DNA of 64,000 nucleotides from Strobilurus pachycystidiatus (taxonomy: Eukaryota; Basidiomycota; Agaricomycetes; Agaricales; Physalacriaceae): positions 496,001 to 560,000 of the forward strand of contig JAHLMK010000015.1 of NCBI GenBank assembly GCA_019915135.1. The letters run 5' to 3'. The position numbers were made by a program, and so were the translations under genes. Under the pieces are notes generated by a model. That model searched no databases. It was given only the letters and a program-made list of their open reading frames with translations, and was not told the origin of the DNA. Of the stretch, positions 47,658 through 59,113 are shown piece by piece. The number at the start of each line of letters is the position of its first letter. The stretch's first letter is position 1.

Positions 47658-49797
47658 ATGGCCAACCGCTCATCGGGATTCGACTTTGCTGACCGAGGCA
47701 CTGTTGGCAACATGGAGAATCACCCCGACCTGGACTTTAACCGAGGAAACACCCCAACGCACTTGCAGCGCAACAAGACTGAGCGGCGTAGGTTGCAGGG
47801 CTTGCAGCGCACTCTGACCTCTGCGTCGCTCAAGGTGCCCTTCGAGGCCAAGAACTTCCGCGAGCGCTGGAACGTGTGGATGATCAACGACGGTGGCCGC
47901 CAGATGTTCTTCATTGTCTTCATCCTCCTTCATCTCCTCGTTGCCGTCTTTGGCTTCTTCCACTATCAGCTCAAAGACAACTCCAATACGGCCCGTGCAA
48001 CCTTTGGCATCACTTTCCGTGCGTGTCCCACGGCTGCCTATCTGTGCCATACTCACCGACTCTTTAGCTATCGCCCGTACTGCTGCGCTTGTCCTTCACG
48101 TCGACGTTATCTTCATTCTTTTGCCCGTCTGCCGCAACTTCGTCTCCTTCCTCCGCCGCACGCCACTTAACGACGTTATCCCCTTCGACAAGAATCTCTT
48201 GTTGCACAAGGCCACGGCATGGTCCATTGTCATTGGCAGTGTCGTCCACATCCTTGCCCACATTGTCAACCTTACCCGTCTGGTTCTGGAGATCCCCAAT
48301 ATCTCCGCCGGCGAGAGGGTGAAAGAGTTCATTCTCGCCAACTTCGTCACCGGCCCCCTCGTCACTGGATGGATCATGACCGCTGCTCTCGGCGTCATGG
48401 TCTGGTACGCGATGGAGAAGCGCCGCCGCGCCAACTTTGAGAAGTTCTGGTACTCCCACCATCTTTTCATCGTGTTCTTCATCAACTGGCAACTCCACGG
48501 AATGTTCTGCATGATCAAGCCCGACAGGCCGCCGTACTGCTCCTTCAACACCATCGGTGTCTTCTGGGCGAGTTGTCTGCTTTATTCTCTCGAATCGTCA
48601 TCTTACACTCCGGAATCACCAGCGCTACTGGCTCATTGGCGGTGTCATCTGGATTGGAGAGCGTATTCTCCGCGAAGTCCGCTCACGCCATGTCACCTAC
48701 ATCTCCAAGGTTATCCAGCACCCGTCGAATGTCATGGAACTCCAAATCAAGAAGGAAAAGACCACGACTCGCGCTGGTCAATACATCTTTATCTCCTGCC
48801 CCGAGATCTCATATTTCCAATGGCATCCTTTCACTCTCACGAGCGCCCCCGAAGAGGACTACATCTCCGTCCACATCCGTGTCGCTGGTGACTTCACCAC
48901 CGCTCTTTCCAAGGCCGTCGGATGCGACTTTAGCAAGGAGAAGGACAAGAGCACCCCCGCTGGAGGCATGGTCATCGGCACCAACACCAACCCGCCTATC
49001 AACCGCACGCTCCCCCGTGTCATGGTGGACGGTCCCTTCGGTAGCGCATCCGAAGATTTCCTGAATTTCGAGACGATCCTTCTTGTCGGTGCTGGTATCG
49101 GTGTCACTCCCTTCGCCTCGTAAGTCTATCTTTAGTGCGTTTATCTTCGTCTTGCTAACAATCAGTCAGGATCTTGAAGTCCATCTGGTACAGGATGAAT
49201 AACTTTGGTAACGCCAAACCCACCCGGTTGTCCAAGGTGTGCTGCGATTCTCTATGGTGACCGTCGTCCGTCCATCATACTCACACGACGGATCTGTTCT
49301 AGGTCTACTTCACCTGGGTCATTCGTGACTACGGCACCGCCGAGTGGTTCCACTCGCTGCTCCAGGCTATCGAAGAGCAGGACACCCAGAACCGCATCGA
49401 GATCAACATCTACCTCACTGCCAAGATCAAGGAGGACGACATGAACAACATCATTGTGAGTCTTAACAGGTACACGGTGTACACCACATCTGACGCCCGT
49501 CGTAGGTCCACGACGTCGGCTCTGAGAAGGATGCGATCACAGCCCTGCGTGCCCCGACCCACTTTGGACGGCCGAACTGGGACCGGGTGTTCCCCTCCAT
49601 CGCGGAGAAACACCCCGAGACGGACGTCGGTGTTTTCTTCTGTGGCCCCCCGGTCTTGTCGAAGCAGCTGCACACGATGTGCAACAAGTACTCTGACCCC
49701 AAGGGTGCTCGATTCTTCTTTGGTAAAGGTACGTGGCTCTATTTTCGCTTTGTTTCTGCGTGAAAAAGGCTCATCTTGTTGCGCAGAGAATTTCTAA
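47658..49797 (+). CDS. noxB: NADPH oxidase NoxB, catalytic subunit
   Basis: Produces superoxide by passing electrons from NADPH through FAD and two haems across the membrane; in fungi NoxB is linked to differentiation and polarised growth. The cytoplasmic N-terminal extension (MANRSSGFDFADRGTVGNME) and the segment TARATFGITF joined to IARTAALVLHV match NoxB rather than NoxA. Haem histidines lie in LLHKATAWSIVIGSVVHILA and FWYSHHLFIVFFINWQLHG. FAD site: HPFTLTSAPEEDY. NADPH site: GAGIGVTPFASILKSIW and VFFCGPP. The C-terminus FFFGKENF is typical, stop 49795-49797. Introns include 48020-48067 and a non-canonical GC-AG intron at 48568-48622, with three or four more downstream. Frames agree throughout, so it looks functional. 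Confidence 0.95.
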
Positions 49798-50170
49798 TGA
49801 CGTTGGTTTCGGTTGGAGAGATATGCGGTCTGCTCGATCTACGTTTCCCTGTACACAGTCTATTGAATGGATTATGCTGTCTTGGAATATTACACTAAAC
49901 GTTATGTCACTTATTGTATAGATGGGTTAAATGGACAGGCTAGATTTTGCGTTCCAGATGGCGGACATGGATGGTGGATACCATCAGTAAGGATTGGGGA
50001 TGGATACGAACCACCGAGTATCGTGCCAAGATAAGGCCATTTCGGTGGCGCATTTCGAGGAGAAAGCTACATAGATGTCATACCAGAGGTGTCTTCTTTG
50101 AAGTCTTATGGGAGAATCTAAGAATATCTTTGTACTTGACGAAGTGCAGAGCGCGCAGCAGACCAGAGCC
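49798..50170. other. Intergenic region
   Basis: 3' region of noxB. No gene seen. Confidence 0.6.
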
Positions 50171-50179
50171 TTTATATAG
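50171..50179 (+). promoter_or_regulatory. TATA box of the eL41 gene
   Basis: The sequence tttatatag lies about 180 bases upstream of the ATG at 50351. The 5' leader holds an intron (50297-50349, GTAAGT donor, CCTAG acceptor) ending one base before the start codon. Confidence 0.55.
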
Positions 50180-50350
50180 CACCGGGCCGGCCGTTCCGAG
50201 GCGTGCGAATGGATTATCTAACGGCTGTACAGCTGTTGGCTATCTGGGCCGACCCCACGACGATCAACTCCAACTCTCTACCACCAGTTCAATCAAGTAA
50301 GTCCTGGCCGCTGCCTCCGCTGCCATTGCCCTTGCTGACCACCGCCTAGA

Positions 50351-50487
50351 ATGAGAGAAAAGTGGAAGAAAAAGAGGTCCCGCAGACTTAGGCGCAAGCG
50401 CAGAAAGATGAGAGCCCGTTCCAGTGCGTGTCCCTGCTGCCTCTGTCTTCCTGCTCATCCATGGCTGACACTCGCCTCGCAGAGTAA
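50351..50487 (+). CDS. RPL41: Large subunit ribosomal protein eL41 (25 residues)
   Basis: The smallest ribosomal protein. Exon 1 (50351-50423) encodes MREKWKKKRSRRLRRKRRKM followed by RARS; a 59-base intron (GTGCGT donor, CGCAG acceptor) interrupts the last codon, and exon 2 (from 50483) supplies AG TAA, giving a final Lys and stop. This matches the near-universal 25-residue Arg/Lys peptide. A 5' leader intron ends just before the ATG, as is common in highly expressed fungal ribosomal genes. The long reading frame that runs on past 50423 is intron read-through and not coding. Confidence 0.95.
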
Positions 50488-51785
50488 TCAACGAACCAGC
50501 ATGTGCTGCCGTGCAATAGGACCACGGGCTCGCTCGCGCGTCCGACCACTGTCGGTACAGTCGCGCCTCGCCAAACCGTTCATCGTTCGGGAGGGGTGCC
50601 TCGCAGATTTTAGCGTTCGGGCAATATTCCAGCTGAGACTGCTGTATGGGTCGCTTGAAATGTATTCTTGCAGAAAAAACAATTTTCGACCAGCATCGTC
50701 CGTGTCGTGTGATTTACCAATATTCCACCTCCCACCAGTGCCTTCAAAAGCTTCAACCTTTGCCTTCCCAAGCCATCTGTCCCTGCAAGCTATGCATCAT
50801 CTCTTCCCCTCTCTTCGCCGTCGTGAGATCCGATGGTCGTGGTCGCAGTTCCGCTCCGCTTTGAAGCTGTGCCCGACGGAGCACCTTGTTCCAATGTACA
50901 TATGCACCCATAATCTCCTGATTCCGTCGCCGCAGATCAAGCACAGCAGAGCATAGATTACCGGCTTTCTTACACTACCCATTTTCATGTGCGCGTCTTT
51001 GTTGAACCACCACGCTCTCTCGCGCTCTAAGCGCGGTTGGCAAGCGTATTGGTAAGTAAGCTTTACTTACTGCTGGCTTGATAATGTGTCGGTCCCGCAT
51101 ACCCGACTGACGAGCGCCCATCCATCTGTCAGAAATGTTCATTCCATATGCTGAGCTGACATCGATTGAATACAGACCTTGTGGTAGCCGAGTCAGCGCA
51201 CTCCTGTTCCTATATTGACACGCGGGCCCACGATGCTCGCTGTACTGCTTTAGGTATAGATTCGTCTGGCTCCGAGCTTTTGACCAACTACCCCGCAAAA
51301 CAGACATTCCTCTCGCTGGCTACGCATCGCCACACAGAGGCTGTGCTTCACAATAGCCTATCTGGGTAAGTCCTGACGTCATCCGTTACGCTGACGAAGT
51401 GTTACAAGCGAGCATGAGTCAGTTTCTTTTCCGAACCGTCAGCTCATCTGAGCAATGGGTCCGATCCCGTTCGGCTCAGTCTGTGCGACGCGCGTCAACT
51501 TGAACCACTGCTGATCCAAAGGGCTTTCCACAGCACAGGATCTCCGGGTTCTGTATTGCCGTCTTGGGGATCGCCAAAGCCACCGCAGTCAGCTCTGACT
51601 GTACAGCACCGCTTGTTCAGGTGGAAGAACGCCTATTCTCGGGGGAAGCAACAGGCGGAAGCAACAGGAGTGGCGTCATCTGGCTATGGCGAGGCATACC
51701 TAGCATGCAGTGATTTTGCTATGACTCGGGTCTGCGAAAGTTCGGGGTGACTCCAGCTCTTTCGGCAATCACCGGTCTGATCACC
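50488..51785. other. No gene recognised
   Basis: Scattered short frames only (for example 51166-51369 plus). The right end is the promoter of the heat-shock gene. Confidence 0.5.
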
Positions 51786-51793
51786 TATAAATT
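51735..51793 (+). promoter_or_regulatory. Possible heat-shock element and TATA box of the sHSP gene
   Basis: cGAAagTTCg at 51735-51744 has the inverted nGAAnnTTCn arrangement of a minimal heat-shock element, and tataaatt at 51786-51793 lies about 85 bases before the ATG at 51876. Resemblance only. Confidence 0.4.
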
Positions 51794-51875
51794 CGAGACG
51801 CTCCGCGTCGGCTCTGTAAGTATCATCCCCCGCCCACTCCTCTCGCTCTCATTCAAATTACTCGTTCTAACATCA

Positions 51876-52725
51876 ATGGCCCCCGCTCCCAAGTCATCAC
51901 GCAAGGCGCCTTCGTCGGTCAACCCGCGCGCCGCATTGCCTGAGAACATTCAGGGACTTGTCGACCGCCTCGCGCAGAACAGAATCAGAGAGCTCGTCCA
52001 TCGGGGTGTCTTGTCTGTGAACGCAGACTACACCAAAGCAATCAGAGTGGTATCCGCTGCTCCTCCTCAACAACAAACCTTCATACCTCGGTAAGTGTAT
52101 CCACGCGTCCTTTGGCGATAATCCTGACATCCAACTTCACAGCATGGACGTCTACGACAATCCTGCGTCTGACAGAGTTATTGCGACCTTTGAAATTCCG
52201 GGCGTCCGGAGTAACGATGTAGGGCTCTCCATTCAAGAGGGCAGTCTCATCATCGAAGGCCGCCGTCGCTGCCCAATGGAACATTGCGGCGCCACAGCGA
52301 TCACCGCCACTCGTCCCGCCATCAAGGCAGAGCCATCAGACCCAGACGACTCTATGCCCGTCGACCGTGACGACCAGCCCAAGATCAGAGCGTCCGTCAA
52401 GGAGCTCAGGTTTGGCAATTTCCACCGTGCGGTCCCGCTCCCTATCGGCGTCAAAGTGAGTACATCTTTTTCAAATCCCGTCCGCCTGTCCTGTCCTATA
52501 ATGGCAGGTGGACGGGTTGTGTTTCCGAGTTAGTGGACACGAAAGCTCATTGTTCGCCCTTTTTAGCAATCCGACATCCAAGCGTCGATGTACGAGGGTA
52601 TGCTCACTGTCAGCTGGCCCCGCGTGGTGCTTGCCAGCGCCGAGGCTGGCGAGGTCATCGCCCCAGAGAAGGCCATCGAGTCCGGAGACGTTCCGCCCTT
52701 CGCCACCCTCGAGGCGACGGCTTAG
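51876..52725 (+). CDS. Small heat-shock protein (Hsp20/alpha-crystallin domain)
   Basis: An ATP-independent chaperone by family. The N-terminus MAPAPKSSRKAPSSVNPRAA is basic and Pro/Ser-rich. Exon 1 ends at about 52091 (FIPR then a GTAAGT donor); exon 2 starts MDVYDNPASDRVIATFEIPG, the first strands of the alpha-crystallin domain, followed by LSIQEGSLIIEGRRR. A non-conserved insert with SDPDDSMPVDRDD separates this from ELRFGNFHRAVPLPIGVK. After an intron of about 110 bases the frame resumes with QSDIQASMYEGMLTVSWP, the G-x-L-x-V signature, and ends with TAG at 52723-52725. The last intron is long for this genome, and its acceptor was chosen to keep the domain. Confidence 0.85.
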
Positions 52726-55019
52726 AGCATATCAATCGATTATTAACGCCTCTCACCGTTCCTCTTTCTTTACGACTACGTCTTTGTACGATTATGCCGA
52801 GATTGGCCCCTTTGACACGATACATGCTTGTGTCCATGTTCATGTCCCTCTCATTCCATTTCATTCATTTGGGTTTTATGCCTTCTTTGGGGGACCGTAC
52901 ATTTCCATCACCTATAGCTTTCGTTATCCCATCACATAATTGTACTGTACTAGACGCCCTTCTCACTTGCATAACTTCTGTAGCCATAATTGTATACATC
53001 TGGAATCATGCGTATGCGTATTATCATTATCACTATTCTTACTACAGTCCAGATACACAGAAATGGATGATATAGACTTTCAAGCGCTAGTCGTGGTCAC
53101 GTCTTCTCGGAGTGAATCATGTCTTGAGCCCACTTCCCGTCCGACGAGGACTGACCAAGCCGAGCAGTTACGAATGCGGCTCCGGCGCCTACAAGGCTCT
53201 CGCGTCAGCGATACACGTATGTAACACGGCCGCTCGATGACCAGCCGCTTTGGCGCGGATCGGGAAGCGGTACTGACTCCCAGCCGGGGGCGGTGGGATC
53301 GACACAGACCGAATTGCCCGCGCGAAGTCACAGAGGGGCATGTACCGCTGAAGGATGTAGCGATCCCAAAAAGAGGCTCAACAATCTAAGTAGTAGTCAG
53401 AGTGAGTGCCAGATGACTGTTGACTGGTTGAAATGGAACGGACCGCGGCGATGTAGACGGAGTTGATCGTCTGCTTCCACATAATCAGCGAGGTGGGGTG
53501 AGTTGCTGCGAAGAGAATTGTGGCTCGCAGGGAGAAGGAGCCCGAGTGGGCTCATGGCGGCGCTTAGCTTGAATGATGGCAGGTAGCTTGAAGTTGACTG
53601 ATGTTAGGTGAGAACGATGGGAAGGTGATGTAAAGGAGGACAAAGGCGAATAGAGGAGATTGCTCGTCCAAAGCCAGAAGTGCGTCCGTGAGCCCACTGC
53701 CCTGGTTACTGCATGAGTTGTGAAGAGTGCAATCGGAGTCAGTAATAAGGCTGCCCCTTCAGACAACACAGTTGGAGAGACAGGTTCAGATAGCCGTGCA
53801 ACGCCTCCGCCGCGTGTCGTGACTCGGTGACTCATGCATCAGTTCCCGAGCGAAGATACTACGTTAGACGTGTCATTATTAGAGACGACGGAGCTTGCGC
53901 AGCGCACTGCTAGCGAAGCCCTTGACCCCGAAGTCCGAGACAGTGTCTTGTTCTCCTTGAACTGTGTACTTTCTGCGTCGTGTCGGAGCCGGATGCGAAC
54001 AATAGGGCCAGCAGAGACATAGTCCTGAGTCCTGTATCATCTGATGCAAATTGGAACTCCGTAGAGCACACGATGAGATAGGAAAGGAGAATTTCCTATT
54101 GATCCTTACGATCCGTACGAGTCAAATGCTCGGTTCCGTACAGCAAGTACGAACATGAGATGAGGTATATCCAGGAAAAGGTCAATGTCGCATGAGTGTC
54201 TTCGTCCCTATCGCCAATCGCTGTTCATCATGAAAGAGGATCAAGGAAGTTGGAACCAAGGCTGAGGAGCCTGCAGCTACCATGTCGAGTCATGCTTCGT
54301 AATGAATGAACGTGGGATTGTTCCTGTGCAAGAGATTGCTAGCACTGAGTGAAAGTCAATTGGAACGAAGTATCTTCGGTACGTTAATGCTGAAGCTGTA
54401 TCTTACAGTAGTTGAAATTTGGAAGCTGTGCACTCGCAGGATCGACCGAATCATGGAATCGATGAAAAGGGCCTCAAGCTGGTTCATTTCAAATTGCGGG
54501 AACGTTTGATTCTTCAGATTCGCGTGGTTTCCGCCAGATTTGGGGTGGTTTGGCCTGCTGTCTGTCACGCTATGGAACAGGTAGAAGTTGAGATGAGAAG
54601 AGTTTCTATATGAGACGATAGTCACCACGAGACCTTCCTGATTTGGCTAAGTATGGAATGACATTTGGCCTTGCTTTGCAGGAGCTTTGTATTTTCTCTA
54701 TCTCTCTTTGACGCTCATCAAGCTAGCCAGCAAGTTCGAGAACTCGCCTAAAATACTCTCTTTCTTCTCTACTACGACCTCGTGCCTATGGCTAATTTCC
54801 ATTCATTTTGTCTTTTGCCTTGATTGTTTGACGAACAGGCAGACGTTGCCAGTTCAAACAGCGCGGTGACTTTCAATATCGAGAACGTAAATCGGGTATC
54901 AAATAAAGAGTGGTGCTACATTTCCTTCTATAAGACTCATTATCCTCCGACGTACAACCCCTCCGTGCCTGCTTCTCTGCACTTTTTCACCGGCGATACA
55001 CTGTCGGAAATCCCCAGCC
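52726..55019. other. Mostly unassigned; one weak small gene candidate
   Basis: Apart from the candidate at 53063-53351, frames on both strands are short or of unlikely composition (minus frame 53485-53835 has one hydrophobic stretch). No family recognised. Confidence 0.4.
53063..53351 (+). CDS. Possible small two-exon basic protein (weak)
   Basis: ATG 53063 gives MDDIDFQALVVVTSSRSESC and a helical LRMRLRRLQGSRVSDT, ending at a consensus GTATGT donor near 53218. A CAG acceptor near 53283 continues the frame as GGGGIDTDRIARAKSQRGMY with a stop at 53349-53351. About 75 residues, no family. The good donor and phase agreement are the only support. Confidence 0.3.
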
Positions 55020-55383
55020 TTAGACGGCTGACGCACAGCATGGGAAGGTTTTGGCCCACCAGCCCTGCTCGACTGCTCAACAAGTGCGTCAAGCGGATGA
55101 AGCCAAATGCCCGTGCGTACCTTCATCTTGTCCATCTCCTCCTGCGCTCGTGCTTCGGCGTTGTCGATGTTGTCTTCCTGCGAGATGTATTTCACCGTGT
55201 CTTCGCCCGCCTCTCCGGCTGCCTTCTCTCCGTAGGCATCGACCATTTTCTTGCCAATGCCTGGCTCGTTTGCGTGCGGGGCTGGGATTCGGAAGTCATA
55301 TGAGATTAGGAGCACGATGATTCCGAATGCTATTCACCAGCGTGCATGTCGTTGTGTTTTCCTGGCTGATTGATGGTGGACAT
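55020..55383 (-). CDS. Unknown 83-residue soluble protein, three exons
   Basis: Exons on the minus strand: 55383-55338, 55281-55121, 55064-55020. Introns of 56 and 56 bases have GT...AG ends; phases agree and total coding length is a multiple of three. The product starts MSTINQPGKHNDMHAAPHAN, continues with GKKMVDAYGEKAAGEAGEDT, VKYISQEDNIDNAEARAQEE and MDKMK, and ends GWWAKTFPCCASAV. It is hydrophilic and acidic/lysine-rich, with a short aromatic Cys-containing tail. I do not recognise the family. Long single frames over this locus (54824-55303 plus, 54899-55315 minus) are shadows. Confidence 0.6.
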
Positions 55384-56035
55384 TATGCAGCAAGGTTGTT
55401 GTGTGAAGGAGTGGATGTGAAGGAGTGGATGAGGAGAGCGATGACTCGAGCAGAGGTAAACGCTTCGAATGAGGGTAGGAGGTGGTAAATTGTCTGTACT
55501 CCCCAAACGCTCTGACTTTTAAATGAGTACGTGCTCCTGCTTCCACACGACCTCTTCCCTTGGTGATCTGCCAGCTGTCTGACGTACTTACCGAAGACAG
55601 TTGGACATGTCGTAGTCTGCGAATCAGATCATGTATCAGAATCATCCTTGCTCGACTTCAAGTACGCCTTTCGTCCGATATCGCGTGTCGTGGCGCCAAT
55701 AAATGATTTACGAGCGATTGATCTCCGGCTATGATCTGTGTCGATAGTGCGCGAATGTGTAGATACGAATTCAATTCTCATAGAGAATATTTCGTGATTG
55801 CCATCGCGGTGGACTGATAATAATCTGACGTGAATGCTTTTAGCGGCTTCCGTTACTGAAAAATTTCACTTGTCCCTGTATCAACTGTTGACTTGGACAT
55901 CTGGCCGATGTTTCAATGGGACAACGTCCGTAACCAGGCGCCCGAACATCTCGATGCCTCACATTCTGCACGTCAGGTCACGGAGGTTGCAAGTGATCTG
56001 ATGCATATGCATGTCTTCGCCCGGAATACATCTAG
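55384..56035. other. Intergenic region
   Basis: Promoter side of the 83-residue gene and 3' flank of the F-box gene. Nothing else seen. Confidence 0.5.
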
Positions 56036-57327
56036 CTATAAGGGGGTCTGATCTACAATGGATAATTTGACACGTCCGCCTGCAATGGTACTGAGATGCG
56101 TATGGAAGAAATTGATGAGGTCTGCTCGATTCTGTGAGTCCTTCAAGACATTCAGTGGAGGTGACAAGATCAGTTTCAGCTCCACCAGCTCGTCCAACCC
56201 CTCTAGCACCTTCCCAAACGCCTTCCATTCCTCGAAGCGGATGTCGTAGAAAGCGTGGTTTCGTAGATGCATGAGGATATCGATAGTGATCGATTGTACG
56301 CGACTGGCTGCCATATCACTGGCGAGAATCGAGTCGGTATACCAGGCGAGAACTTCGCGGGGACGTTTGAAGCTCATTGCAGCAAGTGAGAAGACCAGCG
56401 ATTCTATGCTGCTCATTGGAATGGCACCCCAAGGTTCCACGTGAAGACCTAAATGTGCATTCGTAAGCCGTGGACGCGGATACACAGAAACATGGCTGGC
56501 TCACATCGATGCACTTCACGCAGTGTAAGTCTCTTGATTGTCTTCAAGGCCGCGAACAAAGCCAGTGGCTCCTGCCCCCCGGTCATCCCGCCCATTGGTA
56601 CGAGTTCCAAAGAATGCAGATGCTCTACGGCAAAGAAGTGACCGGAAGCTACTTCGTCGATGAATTCATCCCCTGAAAATGGCGGCAGAGGGATGGTGAG
56701 GTGTGACAGGCGAATCAGGGTTTTTTCGTGCTTTCGCGGGCACCATGCAGAATTGCCGCCGTTCAAATGGTCATAGCGGAAGAGAGTGGAGCGTATGTAA
56801 AGATGTTTGAGCTCGGGAAAGTTGGCAAAGAAGCTGCAGGCCATGGACGTGATGGGTTGAGGAAGGAAAGAAATCGTGAGCGACACAAGACGCCAGCTGT
56901 GTATGATTGGTAGAAAGTCGACATAGGGCCTGGTGTCGTAAAGGCAGCTCGCCTCCTTGAAAAGGGAGAGGTGGACTCCCTTCACGTTGATCAAGTTTGT
57001 AGAGGCCAGCGTTTGGTTGATTTCGTCCCAACGAGCAGCCTCGCTGTCCGACTTGTTACTATACTCGGAGCAGTCGAGACTTTTGACCAGGGACGGTATG
57101 GTTTCGTCCTGCCAGATTGTCTTGAATCTACCCTTCCCGAACAGCTCTGGTTCTAGTTGGAGATCGTGCCACAGACAAGCACGAGCGACATGCAGGAAGT
57201 CCCTTGACACTGTCAAACAATGGAACAGGGCCTTTTTGTTCCCCTCAGCGCGTAGTTCATCCAGAATGAGGTGGACAACCTCGGGAGGCAGCGGTGCGTT
57301 CTGCGATGGCACGGAAGGGCTGGTCAT
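56036..57327 (-). CDS. F-box/LRR-like protein of the basidiomycete type
   Basis: Start 57327 (MTSPSVPSQNAPLPPEVVHL), with an F-box-like motif LPPEVVHLILDELRAEGNKK followed by ALFHCLTVSRDFLHVARACL. The rest is a leucine-rich body: FANFPELKHLYIRSTLFRYD, IRLSHLTIPLPPFSG, HLHSLELVPMGGMTGGQEPL, LKTIKRLTLREVHRCEPA. One intron (about 56450-56505, GTGAGC...TTTAG) joins to an exon with PWGAIPMSSIESLVFSLAAM and LVELKLILSPPLNVL, ending LSIVDQTPL at 56036. Total about 415 residues. Such proteins are a large, fast-changing Agaricomycete family and are presumed SCF ubiquitin ligase adaptors; substrate unknown. Confidence 0.75.
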
Positions 57328-57886
57328 GGACGTTTAGGTTCATGCCCAAATTGACGACGTAGGTCCCGATCGGGAAAGCCGGTCCGGTAGCCGGCGGGGA
57401 AATCTGGTCTACATCAACGCACCAGAATCTGTTCGTCGCTAGTCCCAGAACCACATAGCGATACTGAGACACTTTCATCCCTGAGAAACGCCCCAGAGGC
57501 AAGATGGACACGGTATCGTAGCCTTCGAGGGAGGGCTTACGACAAATAATCGTAATACCTCAGTATGTAGACCTCAGGCCTACTCAGCTACGAATATTGA
57601 CGGTCGATAATCATGCGGTTGAACCAGTGGCAACCACCTTACATCTGTCTTACTCAGAACTTAACAAAGCTTTGAATTGTTAACAGAACAACGCTAACAG
57701 AATGTCGCAAATGGAAATGCGCGCAACCACCCAACGGCGTAACCGCAGAATAATTGGATTTATATCCATAGGCCACGGCATGACCAATACAGTTATTGGA
57801 TTGATTATAAATATTCTCGGTGAGCGTGATATATATTGAAGCGCGGTATATGTGATGGTACGGACATCCACTCATTCAGAAGGATT
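57328..57886. other. Intergenic region
   Basis: AT-rich near 57740-57840. No gene recognised. Confidence 0.5.
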
Positions 57887-59113
57887 TTAGGCGAACATGG
57901 CAAACAGACCTGCTAGAGGCAACAGCAGCGACAACGACACTACACCACTGCGAGCCACGCCGTTTTCCTCAGTGGTCGTCGTCGAGGTGTTCGACGAAGA
58001 GTTGCTGCTCGAAGAGATGTTGTCGATAGATTCCTGGAACTGCAACACCACAGGTCCAGCGACCGTAGTTTTGTCCGAAACCGCCGTGGCATTGGCATCC
58101 GCAACAACCATGTAAACCGTGCCATTCAACCCCTTCGGGATGGTGACCTTGCCTCCTGAGATCGTCGAGTTCATGGGTTCAAGACCCGTGAGGAAAAACA
58201 CGAGCTGTCCGTCAGACGTGCCGTTGAAGGAGAGGTCGATAGAATCTCCGGGGCCGACCCCGCTGGTAGGCGAGTAGGTGAGAGCCGGGAAGGCTTTGAC
58301 GGGGAGGGAAGGGTTACTGTCAGGGCAGGAGGTAATGAAGGACGCTGCAAGAGAGTACACTTCGTCGAGGGACAGTGGGACCTGAGTTCATGATGTTAGG
58401 TCCGAAATACGAGACAGTTGGCGAAAATACTCACATCGAGGGCACCGCTCCATGGCTGGACTCCGTTGACAGCCGAGGCAACCCACGAAGCGTGACGAGC
58501 TTCAGTAGAAAGAACAACGGCGGCGGCAGTGAGGTAGGCAGGGTTGGTAATGTATTGAGCAGCCCCAGCATACGCAGATACACCTGATCGGAATAAGTTA
58601 CACATACGAGGGGAGAATGGATAATCACGAACCAACACCTTCGAGGATCTGACTCACAGCCGCGAATTCCTTGGCATCGGTGTATGGGCTGCAGACCAGA
58701 TGAGTACGACGGCAGGAACGAGAAAAATAAGAATAAACAAACAAGGAATATTTGCAAGGCTTAGTGGCATTGGAGCCCAACGCTGCCGACAGGAAATCGA
58801 CATGGGCCTGCTCGTGAGCAGCCACCTGCGTGAAAAGCGCGCGAGCCGTCGACGGCAGCCCAGCAGTCGTGAATGCTTTCTCGTCGAACTTGGATAAAGC
58901 CTCGCTGTAGAAAGCGTTTTCCAGGTGCTCCAACGTAAGGGCATAGTTGAGGACGGTAGTATCTGTAGAAGTCGACGAGGGGCCTTGTGAGCACCAAAGA
59001 TCTAAGGAGGCGGAATGACACGAACCGTCAATTTCTTGGTCGCCGCGCTTCAAAGGGGAGCTGGAGGCAGTGGCCACAGCGCCAAGGAGAGTGATGGCAA
59101 TGGAAGTCTTCAT
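57887..59113 (-). CDS. Ferritin-like domain cell-surface protein (Rds1-like), GPI-anchored
   Basis: Start 59113: signal peptide MKTSIAITLLGAVATASSSP followed by a Kex2-like LKR. A first intron (GTTCGT...CTACAG) joins QEID to DTTVLNYALTLEHLENAFYS, with the Glu/His pattern of ferritin-like four-helix proteins, then ALFTQVAAHEQAHVDFLSAA. Later exons: KEFAAVSQILEGVG, YAGAAQYITNPAYLTAAAVV, LSTEARHASWVASAVNGVQP, then a beta-rich part and a Ser/Thr-rich spacer (NISSSSNSSSNTSTTTTEEN). The C-terminal GVVSLSLLLPLAGLFAMFA is a GPI-type tail. Fungal relatives are described as stress- or sexual-differentiation-related; iron binding is not shown. Stop at 57887. Confidence 0.85.

Noticed and set aside
48064..48554. 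Two minus-strand ORFs over noxB
   Set aside because: Antisense shadows of conserved noxB exons.
50351..50956. A 201-residue plus-strand ORF starting at the eL41 ATG
   Set aside because: After codon 24 it runs into an intron with clear GT...AG ends. The true product is the 25-residue ribosomal peptide.
54824..55315. Long frames on both strands
   Set aside because: They read through the introns of the three-exon 83-residue gene, whose phases and splice sites fit better.
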